From RGIG1828 sp045592485 (lineage in GTDB: Bacteria > Bacillota > Clostridia > UMGS1810): a stretch of DNA of 6,472 nucleotides. The notes under the pieces are model-generated. The model did no database searches. It was not told the DNA's origin and saw only the letters and a program-made list of their open reading frames with translations. The stretch covers positions 1 to 6,472 of the forward strand of contig JAZNUS010000110.1 of the NCBI GenBank assembly GCA_045592485.1. The letters are read 5' to 3'. Each line of letters opens with the position of its first letter. Within the stretch, counting starts at the first letter, position 1. Positions 1 through 5,151 of this stretch are shown here, piece by piece. The position numbers and the translations under genes were made by a program.

Positions 1-160
1 CAAACTATTGAAAACGCTGATTTTTAACGCTCCACTAACCAATCAAATTCGCACAAGTGCTCTTTTCTTGGAGTGTCACTATCCCCTCATCCGTCAAGCA
101 AGCTTGACACCTTCTCCACCAGGGAGAAGGCTCACACACTAGTGCTAAACAGAGCGACAA
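1..160 (+). repeat. Left copy of a long inverted repeat bracketing the operon
   Basis: This segment is the reverse complement of 6252-6411, aligned without gaps. Mismatches fall at positions 76, 115, 143, 146, 153 and 154. Similarity fades from about 143 and is gone by about 171. The outer end touches the window edge, so the repeat may extend further left. It contains the compact palindromes at 93-108 and 110-130. No coding capacity or transposase is visible, so it resembles a non-coding dispersed (MITE-like) intergenic repeat, not an insertion sequence. The long frames crossing it look spurious. Confidence 0.93.
93..130 (+). other. Tandem palindromes inside the left repeat
   Basis: Two adjacent inverted repeats are visible. 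The first is GTCAAGC (93-99), AA, GCTTGAC (102-108). The second is CCTTCTCC (110-117), a five-base loop, GGAGAAGG (123-130). Both are perfect here. In the right copy the second stem has one broken pair, caused by the mismatch at 115. No run of T follows, so this is not a canonical intrinsic terminator. Folding into a double hairpin is typical of dispersed intergenic repeats in Clostridia. Confidence 0.75.
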
Positions 161-213
161 ATTCCAATCTACAGTTAAGATTAACCTTATTATATCCCGA
201 CTCTCTTTTTTTG

Positions 214-247
214 TCAATCACTGTCAACAGAAATCAATTGCAATCAA
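214..247 (+). promoter_or_regulatory. Four TCAA motifs phased at exactly 10 bp
   Basis: TCAA occurs at 214, 224, 234 and 244, so each lies on the same face of the helix. The array overlaps the proposed -35 element at 238-243. Helically phased short direct repeats at a promoter suggest binding of an oligomeric regulator, or local DNA bending. The motif is short and the region is A+T-rich, so chance is a real alternative. Confidence 0.35.
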
Positions 248-267
248 CCCCGAGTCGAAAGTATACT
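238..267 (+). promoter_or_regulatory. Candidate sigma-A promoter for the operon
   Basis: A -35-like TTGCAA (238-243) is followed by an 18-base spacer and a -10-like TATACT (262-267). Each hexamer matches consensus at four or five of six positions. Transcription would start near 274, about 37 bases before the first start codon, leaving a short A-rich leader without obvious structure. This is the best promoter match between the left repeat and gene 1. The rest of 161-310 holds only a short palindrome, GTTAA-GA-TTAAC, at 174-185. Confidence 0.55.
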
Positions 268-294
268 GAACTTACAGAAGGAAAACAAAAAATC

Positions 295-302
295 AAAAGG
301 AG
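295..302 (+). promoter_or_regulatory. Ribosome binding site fixing the start of gene 1
   Basis: AAAAGGAG lies eight bases before ATG at 311, which is ideal spacing. The in-frame GTG at 302 overlaps this site and cannot be served by it, so the ATG at 311 is chosen. Confidence 0.85.
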
Positions 303-310
303 TGTTACAA

Positions 311-1510
311 ATGAAAAACGAAAAATTGCCAATGGTTGTTTTCAATGATTTACCCCGAAACTATCCATTCAACGACAACCCCTCTGAGCGCATAAGCTAC
401 ATAAAAGAAATGAACTGCAATGCAGTGCACATTTCGCCGGTGTTAAAATCAGTCAACGGTTCAAATTATGCTCCGGACTACAGCCTTCACACCATTGACT
501 ATGATCCACAGTGCTTTGAATGCTCTCTTGAAAAGGATGCCATCGAAAACGAAGAGGCTGAAAGACTTCTGAGAAAATATATCGAAGAATGCAAAAAAAG
601 AGACATCAGAGTTTTTTATGATTTTGTTCCCGGTCACGCCGGAGTCGGTGCACGGATTGTAAAGGAGGCACCTCACTTTTTCAGCTACGATGAAAGCGGA
701 GAGATTATTCATCAGAGCTGTCCCGGTCAGTTCTACGAAGACCTTGTCCGCTTTAACTACGAAGAAAATCCCAAAGGACTTTATGAATTTGCCTATAAAC
801 TGGCTGAGCATTTTGTAAACCTTGGTGTAGACGGCTTCCGATGTGATATGGCGGTGCATTTGTGTCCCGATATGTGGAAATATGTCATAGGCAAGGTGAA
901 AGAAAAGCACCCTCATATCATATTCATCGGCGAAAGCTTCGGAACCACCCCCGACAAAATTATAGGTCTTGGAGATGCCGGCTTTGACATGTACTACAAT
1001 TCAAGCTTTTGGTGGAACCTTGGCGAAGACTGGCTGAAAGAACAAACTGACCGTTTTGCAGATGCCAATCTGAAATCTGTGGGAATCCTTGCAAATCACG
1101 ACACAGACCGTTGGCTCCCATCCTGTGGTTCAATTGAGGTTGCCGAAATGAAAATGAAGCTGATGATTTTTTTAAACAGCAGCATCAGCATCACCGCAGG
1201 CGACGAAATTGGTGTTACAAAAAGGTACAATGTTTTCGAAGCATCACCCTTTGATGCCGATGTCACTCCGCCCCATCACGATTTCAGAGAGCTTTTTGCA
1301 AACACTGTGGCAACAAAGCTTTCACGAAAGGCATTGTGTGCAGAAAGATTTGATGTCACAAATCTTCCCAATCAGGAAATCTATGTTATAAGAAAAGAAG
1401 CAGAGGGCGATGTTTGCGAGATTCTTGTTAACAATTGCCTTGAAAAACGCACAGTTTTTTACAATAATTGCTATGTGACAATAGCACCATTTGGTGTAAG
1501 TATATTATAA
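311..1510 (+). CDS. Intracellular GH13 alpha-amylase-family enzyme
   Basis: This is a 399-residue GH13 (alpha-amylase superfamily) protein that should cleave or transfer alpha-glucosidic linkages. Visible motifs are: strand beta-1 NAVHISP (37-43); region I DFVPGH (104-109); a region V-like segment RFNYEENP (147-154); region II GFRCDMAVH (175-183) with nucleophile D179; region III IGESF with acid/base E208; region IV NHD (262-264) with transition-state stabiliser D264; and GDEIG (297-301). The full catalytic triad is present. Region I carries G108 where Asn is usual. The layout around 120-235 (PHFF, DESGEII, FYEDLVRFNYEENP, then a GFDMYY segment) recalls GlgE-like maltosyltransferases, but the protein is far shorter than GlgE, so the subfamily and reaction are open. 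There is no signal peptide, so it probably acts in the cytoplasm on glycogen-like glucans or maltodextrins. A short C-terminal domain ends in APFGVSIL. First gene of the operon. Confidence 0.93.
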   Translation: MKNEKLPMVVFNDLPRNYPFNDNPSERISYIKEMNCNAVHISPVLKSVNGSNYAPDYSLHTIDYDPQCFECSLEKDAIENEEAERLLRKYIEECKKRDIRVFYDFVPGHAGVGARIVKEAPHFFSYDESGEIIHQSCPGQFYEDLVRFNYEENPKGLYEFAYKLAEHFVNLGVDGFRCDMAVHLCPDMWKYVIGKVKEKHPHIIFIGESFGTTPDKIIGLGDAGFDMYYNSSFWWNLGEDWLKEQTDRFADANLKSVGILANHDTDRWLPSCGSIEVAEMKMKLMIFLNSSISITAGDEIGVTKRYNVFEASPFDADVTPPHHDFRELFANTVATKLSRKALCAERFDVTNLPNQEIYVIRKEAEGDVCEILVNNCLEKRTVFYNNCYVTIAPFGVSIL

Positions 1511-1541
1511 AATTAAATTTAAAATATAAGGAGATGTAGAT

Positions 1542-2261
1542 ATGTCATTACACGTGAACGGAAGATTCAGCTACTATGGTTCAGATTTCGCAGATATACC
1601 CTTTAAAAGATTCAGTCTCAATTCCGGAAGCATTACTGTTAATCTGAAAGCAGGGGACATTTTCAAGGTGTCATCACCATACTGGAAAAATACCCTTGGC
1701 TATGGAAATCTCAAAGATAGTCCGTATTTTGATGGTGAGTGGGACGGCTTTTACGGCGTCAACATCTGTTGCCTGATGGACGGCAGATACTTAATTACCG
1801 TGTCGGGCGAAACAATTGAAGCAAGCTTAGTCGGAGATATTGAAGACGAAAACTCCCTCTGGCAGATTGTTGGAAATCTGTCGAGATACCCCGACAACAA
1901 CTGGGGAAGAGGAGAAAACAAATTGTTCCTCAGACCCCTTTCGGAGAACAGCTTCCACAAAGATTATTCACCTGAACTGTATAACTGCTACTACAACGAA
2001 GAACCCGTTTTTCTTGAGAAAAATGATGAATTTAAGCTCGGCATTCTCCGCTCAGCCGATGAATGGGTAAAGCCTGCAGGTGCAAGCCTTCTTGTGTACA
2101 AGGGAGACTGCGGTGCAGCTTTGGAAGACGATTTGGGCTTTGGCGACAATGTGGGCGGTGCAAACATAAGGGTTAACACCCCCGGAAAATATATATTTTA
2201 TTTATATGTGAATAAAGAGGATACATCGGATTACCGCATTCTCTGGTCCCGTACATATTGA
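1542..2261 (+). CDS. Putative two-module starch-binding (SusE/SusF-like) protein, intracellular
   Basis: This 239-residue beta-rich protein starts at ATG 1542, eight bases after AAGGAG (1528-1533) and 31 bases after the GH13 stop. It appears to hold two related modules. The C-terminal one (about 105-237) opens with WQIVGNLSRYPDNNW (107-121), continues through DEFKLGILRSADEW (162-175) and ends with GGANIRVNTPGKYIFYLYV (205-223). This order resembles the SusE/SusF-type starch-binding fold. The N-terminal module (about 21-90) repeats the pattern with GDIFKVSSPYW (38-48) and GVNICCLMDGRYLITV (72-87). Those families are normally on the cell surface, yet no signal peptide or lipobox is present. With the GH13 gene directly upstream, I infer a cytoplasmic alpha-glucan-binding partner. 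The aromatics W48, W107, W121 and W175 are candidate sugar contacts. The family call is by eye; another beta-sandwich carbohydrate-binding fold is possible. Confidence 0.6.
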   Translation: MSLHVNGRFSYYGSDFADIPFKRFSLNSGSITVNLKAGDIFKVSSPYWKNTLGYGNLKDSPYFDGEWDGFYGVNICCLMDGRYLITVSGETIEASLVGDIEDENSLWQIVGNLSRYPDNNWGRGENKLFLRPLSENSFHKDYSPELYNCYYNEEPVFLEKNDEFKLGILRSADEWVKPAGASLLVYKGDCGAALEDDLGFGDNVGGANIRVNTPGKYIFYLYVNKEDTSDYRILWSRTY

Positions 2262-2285
2262 CATTATCTGAAAAATGTGTAATAT
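2258..2285 (+). promoter_or_regulatory. Candidate internal promoter before the Sel1 gene
   Basis: A perfect TTGACA (2258-2263) overlaps the TGA stop of gene 2. After 16 bases comes TAATAT (2280-2285); TATAAA (2283-2288) with a 19-base spacer is an alternative -10. The 55-base gap between genes 2 and 3 is the longest in the operon, which fits a second start site separating the glucan pair from the downstream genes. Confidence 0.4.
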
Positions 2286-2316
2286 AAAAAGTGAAGGATT
2301 GTTGAGGTGACAGAAG

Positions 2317-2766
2317 ATGAAGGAATCGGATAAAGTGAAAAATACAATCAGAAGATTTTTGGAAAGAGACAGGTTAAAAAACCTTAAGCATCTGGCATAT
2401 GAAGGCAGCGAGATTGCACAAATTGCCCTCGGCAACATATTTTTCTACGGAATAAACACCCACGGCGGATATGTCAGCGATATTGAAAGAATTATAGCAC
2501 TGAGGGATTATTCTGAAAAGAGAAAAACACAATATCGCTTCCCCAAAAGCAAGGTCAGGATACCGGATAATTATGCTGTTTTGTGTGAATGCAGTAATCC
2601 TCCCGACTATGATGAAGCACTGAACTGGTATTCAATGGCGGCTTTTTCCGGAAACAAAGAGGCACTTGAAAAGGTTAAACTAATCAAAGAGGGCGGCTTG
2701 CCCGAAGATGCAGAAGCAGTCAAAAAGAAGCACAGACTTTGTGTTTTCCGGATTAAAAATGATTGA
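2317..2766 (+). CDS. Small Sel1-repeat (TPR-like) protein
   Basis: This is a 149-residue protein of about one and a half Sel1-like units. Residues 27-45 (AYEGSEIAQIALGNIFFYG) match the end of a Sel1 repeat. Residues 97-117 start the next unit, with DYDEALNWYSMAAFSGN (97-113) fitting the AlkWY..AA..G consensus. About 50 basic residues, including FPKSKVRIP (75-83), are inserted between them. Sel1 repeats form alpha-alpha hairpins that act as protein-binding scaffolds, often in signalling or envelope-linked complexes. There is no signal peptide. GAGGTGA (2304-2310) lies six bases before ATG 2317 and matches the 16S tail well. The function here is unknown; a scaffold for other products of the operon is an inference. 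Confidence 0.72.
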   Translation: MKESDKVKNTIRRFLERDRLKNLKHLAYEGSEIAQIALGNIFFYGINTHGGYVSDIERIIALRDYSEKRKTQYRFPKSKVRIPDNYAVLCECSNPPDYDEALNWYSMAAFSGNKEALEKVKLIKEGGLPEDAEAVKKKHRLCVFRIKND

Positions 2767-2780
2767 AGGAGAGATTGGCT

Positions 2781-3011
2781 ATGAGTAATAAATATGAATT
2801 TGTAAGCACGGAATACGGAACAAAGGTTGTAGCCCACGAGCCTGTTGTTATTGCATATGTGGTTATGGGCGGTTCGGGGTGTAATATGGTTTCCCTCGAC
2901 AAAGGCGGCAGCTGGACAGAAGGTGCCGATGAAATTATCGGTGTATATGGCAGTCAGGAGGAAGCACAAGGTGCAATCCGCGAATATATCAGTGAGATAA
3001 CAGGGAGGTAA
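2781..3011 (+). CDS. Small protein of unknown function (76 residues)
   Basis: I do not recognise this protein. It begins at ATG 2781, eight bases after AAGGAGA (2766-2772). An in-frame TTG at 2763 would overlap the previous stop and has no ribosome binding site, so it is rejected. The predicted product is acidic and compact: a beta-rich first half with PVVIAYVVMGG (21-31), a glycine-rich turn DKGGSWTEG (40-48), then an amphipathic helix SQEEAQGAIREYISEI (58-73). There is no membrane segment, signal peptide or obvious catalytic motif. It sits 14 bases after the Sel1 gene and 6 bases before the next gene, so it is very likely co-translated with them. Confidence 0.75.
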   Translation: MSNKYEFVSTEYGTKVVAHEPVVIAYVVMGGSGCNMVSLDKGGSWTEGADEIIGVYGSQEEAQGAIREYISEITGR

Positions 3012-3017
3012 TTTACA

Positions 3018-3677
3018 ATGACATTAAAGGAATATATGGCAGAATGTGAAATGTTTGAAAATCTACCCCGGGCAGTAATCAGAATGGTTGCCTTGCGTGA
3101 GTATCAGAAATTCGAAAAAACTCTTGAGGACTGGTACGAAGACAAGGACGGAGAATACGGCTTTTGCTCTGTATGGAGTATGTATGCACAGTATGCACAG
3201 AAAAACGAAGAAGACCTTATAAACCTCAAACCTCTCATAGGGCAGTGGTTGGGTGAAAATGACCTTTGGAGCAAGAATATGGGGGAAGAAGTGAACGACG
3301 GAATCAGACACTATTATTTGTTTGAAAAAAGCAGCGTTCCCGAAAACGAAATTCCCGAGTTTTCCAACAGGGAAATTGCCTCTCTTTTTGAGAATGATTT
3401 TCTGTCCGTTCCCACTCCCGGATTCTATGATTTTTTCAACCCTGGAAACTACACCAGAATCCCTTCAGAGATAAAAGGCAAAACAAAAAACTTTCCTTAT
3501 TTAATGAGCAAAAAAAGAATCGTGAAAAAAGTGAAAAAACACAAATATGCAATCATAGCCAATCTGAACGGATTTTTCCTCAGAGGGTGTGACGCCTGGG
3601 TTTCAGGGGGGAAATCATGGAGGGAAAGCCTCATTGAGCTTGCACGCAAGCGCATCTCCGAGGCGGTGGGTGAATGA
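3018..3677 (+). CDS. Protein of unknown function (219 residues)
   Basis: I do not recognise a family. The start at ATG 3018 is nine bases after GGGAGG (3003-3008), a site that overlaps the stop codon of the previous gene and indicates coupled translation. The first 100 residues are helical, acidic and rich in aromatics (for example DWYEDKDGEYGF, 38-49). The middle part PTPGFYDFFNPGNYTRIPS (132-150) is loop-like. A very basic stretch SKKRIVKKVKKHK (164-176) then precedes a hydrophobic strand, YAIIANLNGFFLRG (177-190). The last 20 residues form a helix. The charge split, acidic in front and basic behind, suggests an interaction surface, possibly for nucleic acid or phosphate-rich ligands, but this is only inference. 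No signal peptide or transmembrane helix is visible. Confidence 0.8.
   Translation: MTLKEYMAECEMFENLPRAVIRMVALREYQKFEKTLEDWYEDKDGEYGFCSVWSMYAQYAQKNEEDLINLKPLIGQWLGENDLWSKNMGEEVNDGIRHYYLFEKSSVPENEIPEFSNREIASLFENDFLSVPTPGFYDFFNPGNYTRIPSEIKGKTKNFPYLMSKKRIVKKVKKHKYAIIANLNGFFLRGCDAWVSGGKSWRESLIELARKRISEAVGE
3669..3673 (+). promoter_or_regulatory. Downstream-type ribosome binding site for the phosphatase gene
   Basis: GGTGA sits five bases before ATG 3679, inside the last codons of the preceding gene. It pairs with the 3' part of the GGAGGTGATC anti-SD match, not with the usual AAGGAG. The same arrangement recurs before the last gene (5134-5138). This favours 3679 over the far upstream in-frame GTG at 3589. 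Confidence 0.5.
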
Positions 3678-3678
3678 T

Positions 3679-4149
3679 ATGAAGCTTTCAGAATCAAAAG
3701 AAATGCAGATAATGCCCATAAAAAAGCTGTGCAGCCTTTTCGAAAAGAAACCGTCGTGCAGTGGAGCAATCGTCATTATATGTTCAAGAAATGAATTTGA
3801 CAAAAGCTGTCTCAAAGCTTTTGATGCATATCTTGTTTTGGAAATTGACGACACCTTAATGGAAGAAAGCCGTTATGCTTTTAAAGAGAGAGACGGAGAA
3901 ACGGTGAAAAGCTTTCTTGAGGAAAACAAGGATTTTGAAAAGCTCTTTGTTTGCTGTGACAGCGGAGAATCAAGAAGCACAGCCCTTGCCGCGGCAATTT
4001 TAAAACATTTTGGAAAAAGCGACAGAGAAATATGGGAAAATCCTTATTTTCATCCGAATATGCTTGTGTACAGAAATCAGCTCCGGGCATTCGGCAGAGA
4101 AACAGTAAAGCTGAAAATATTATATCTTAATAAAAGGAGAGGAAAGTGA
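3679..4149 (+). CDS. Dual-specificity/tyrosine phosphatase-like protein
   Basis: This 156-residue protein is of the Cys-based phosphatase superfamily. The P-loop is CDSGESRS (93-100): C93, five residues, then R99, followed by the usual Ser and a hydrophobic helix, TALAAAILKHFG (101-112). The tail NPYFHPNMLVYRNQL (121-135) matches a motif I recall from bacterial dual-specificity phosphatase-like proteins (PNMLxYRxxL). An acidic turn, EIDDTL (55-60), sits where such proteins often carry FDDV, so D57 or D58 may be the general acid. The residue before the nucleophile is Cys (C92) instead of the common His. The expected role is hydrolysis of a phosphomonoester on protein, sugar or glucan; the substrate is unknown. 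The protein is soluble and cytoplasmic. The start is one base after the previous stop, and the stop overlaps the next start (TGATG), so translation is coupled on both sides. Confidence 0.8.
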   Translation: MKLSESKEMQIMPIKKLCSLFEKKPSCSGAIVIICSRNEFDKSCLKAFDAYLVLEIDDTLMEESRYAFKERDGETVKSFLEENKDFEKLFVCCDSGESRSTALAAAILKHFGKSDREIWENPYFHPNMLVYRNQLRAFGRETVKLKILYLNKRRGK

Positions 4150-4751
4150 TGAAAAGCGAAATTGAGAAATTCTATGATAACACATTAAAACCTGCCACCG
4201 TAATTCTGGCAAGTGCTTTTGCCTCCGGGGGAGCTTTACCTGTGGGAGAGCTTTCGGAACAAATCTTTCAGATTGTTTTGAAATATGCAGAAAAAGCCTG
4301 CAACGACTACCGTTACGGAATGTTTTATTTTGACGAGGACAGCTCTCACATGGAGGCAAAAATCAAATCCGTTGCCATGTGCCTTGAAACAAACCGGTTG
4401 CTCGGAGTTAAAATGAGCAGAGACCATGTGACCGACCTTGTACTGATGGCTTTGTTCCGGATAAACACGGCTGCTGTTGACTATGAGGAAAGACACGAAT
4501 TCCTTGGAAAATTTGTGGATTTTGGCAACATCTACCCTGTGAGCGACCTTATGTATGCTCTGGTGATTATTGTTTTCACTGTGTATATGCAATATCTCCT
4601 TTCCCTGCGTGCAAGCAGTGATGCCGTTGAATTTGACGGAGACGGTTTTTGCGAATTTATCAATAGCCTTGATATGCTTTGCTATGAGAGGGTGTATATT
4701 ATGATTGATGAGTATGTGCAGATTCACAGAAAAAGTGTTGTGGATAAATAA
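4149..4751 (+). CDS. Predicted helical protein of unknown function (200 residues)
   Basis: I do not recognise a family. ATG 4149 overlaps the upstream TGA by one base and is nine bases after AAGGAG (4134-4139); the in-frame GTG at 4146 is less well placed. The sequence appears mostly alpha-helical. A hydrophobic Gly/Ala-rich N-terminal part (ATVILASAFASGGALP, 16-31) is followed by amphipathic helices. A strongly hydrophobic segment, LMYALVIIVFTVYMQYLLSL (134-153), could be one transmembrane helix or a buried core helix. After it comes an acidic loop, EFDGDGF (161-167). It could tether the complex to the membrane near the last gene's product, but this is inference. Its position between a phosphatase and an MraZ-like gene gives no direct clue. 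Confidence 0.78.
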   Translation: MKSEIEKFYDNTLKPATVILASAFASGGALPVGELSEQIFQIVLKYAEKACNDYRYGMFYFDEDSSHMEAKIKSVAMCLETNRLLGVKMSRDHVTDLVLMALFRINTAAVDYEERHEFLGKFVDFGNIYPVSDLMYALVIIVFTVYMQYLLSLRASSDAVEFDGDGFCEFINSLDMLCYERVYIMIDEYVQIHRKSVVDK

Positions 4752-4764
4752 GGAGGAATTTTAA

Positions 4765-5151
4765 ATGGAATACTGTGGTGAATACATTTTAAACATTATA
4801 AATGGTAAAATCATGTTTCCGTGGGAAACAGATTCAGACAAAGAGCTATTGTGGTTAATTTATCGGTGCCGTGACAAAAGCTTTGAAGGCACAAGCATTA
4901 TCATATTCAATAAAAATGAACTGGACGAATTTATTTCAGCTTCAAAGGAATATTATGCTTCCGTTGAAGTCTTGCACAAAGGAGATTTTGTCCGTGAGTC
5001 CAACGGAACATGGAAAGTGCCGGAATGTATTACGGAGCATTTGAAGGACAGTGAAATTGTTTTTCAGGGGATGGGAGAGTACATTGAAATACTTACAAAA
5101 GATGAGCTGTCTGCATATGAAAGCCTTTATCCGGGTGATGATTATGAATGA
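4765..5151 (+). CDS. Divergent MraZ-like (double AbrB/SpoVT-fold) protein
   Basis: This 128-residue protein, slightly shorter than MraZ (about 140-150), keeps its two-half layout. Half one has CGEYILNIINGKIMFPWE (4-21), like the GEYxxxIDxKGRIxIP start of MraZ, then IIIFNKNELDEF (45-56), like the LFVYPKEEW strand-helix. Half two has SNGTWKVPECITEHLKDSE (79-97) then IVFQGMGEYIEILTKDEL (98-115), matching DxxGRIxIPxxLReyaxLxxxVVVIGVGxxIEIWxxExW. MraZ is a DNA-binding ring-forming repressor of the division and cell-wall cluster. The signature Asp/Arg of the DxxGR turns is missing here (NGK and NGT instead), so DNA binding may be altered or lost. AAGGAGG (4750-4756) overlaps the upstream stop, eight bases before ATG 4765. 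The 3' end overlaps the next gene by 8 bases. The assignment is by eye but both halves fit. Confidence 0.65.
   Translation: MEYCGEYILNIINGKIMFPWETDSDKELLWLIYRCRDKSFEGTSIIIFNKNELDEFISASKEYYASVEVLHKGDFVRESNGTWKVPECITEHLKDSEIVFQGMGEYIEILTKDELSAYESLYPGDDYE
5134..5138 (+). promoter_or_regulatory. Ribosome binding site deciding the start of the last gene
   Basis: GGTGA, in the 3' end of the MraZ-like gene, lies five bases before ATG 5144. The ATG at 5138 overlaps this site. The frame stays open upstream to an ATG at 5051, but that would require a 101-base overlap with the previous gene and adds a hydrophilic N-terminus. Confidence 0.5.

Noticed and set aside
104..109. TTGACA inside the left repeat as an operon promoter
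   Set aside because: It is part of the GCTTGAC palindrome arm, and no -10-like sequence occurs 15-19 bases downstream.
73..348. 91-codon frame on the + strand over the left repeat and leader
   Set aside because: It runs through the non-coding repeat hairpins and the promoter region, overlaps the start of the GH13 gene and has no ribosome binding site or recognisable protein.
1485..1496. CACCA-TT-TGGTG palindrome near the end of the GH13 gene as a terminator
   Set aside because: The stem is only five pairs with a two-base loop, it lies inside the coding sequence and no T-run follows.
3510..3539. A-rich runs (seven, six and six A) in the 219-residue gene as programmed frameshift sites
   Set aside because: In frame they read C-AAA-AAA and G-AAA-AAA, so no full X-XXY-YYZ heptamer is present. 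No stimulatory hairpin or useful alternative frame follows. They simply encode Lys-rich sequence.
3638..3651. GCTTGC-AC-GCAAGC palindrome before the phosphatase gene
   Set aside because: It is a short palindrome within coding sequence, without other regulatory signs. At most a small hairpin, likely chance.
3589..3678. Longer N-terminus for the phosphatase starting at GTG 3589
   Set aside because: It would overlap the preceding gene by 89 bases. The added residues look like out-of-frame translation, and GGTGA before ATG 3679 fits better.
4236..4727. 163-codon antisense frame within the 200-residue gene
   Set aside because: It is a shadow frame with no ribosome binding site, odd composition and full overlap with a gene that has a good start and operon coupling.
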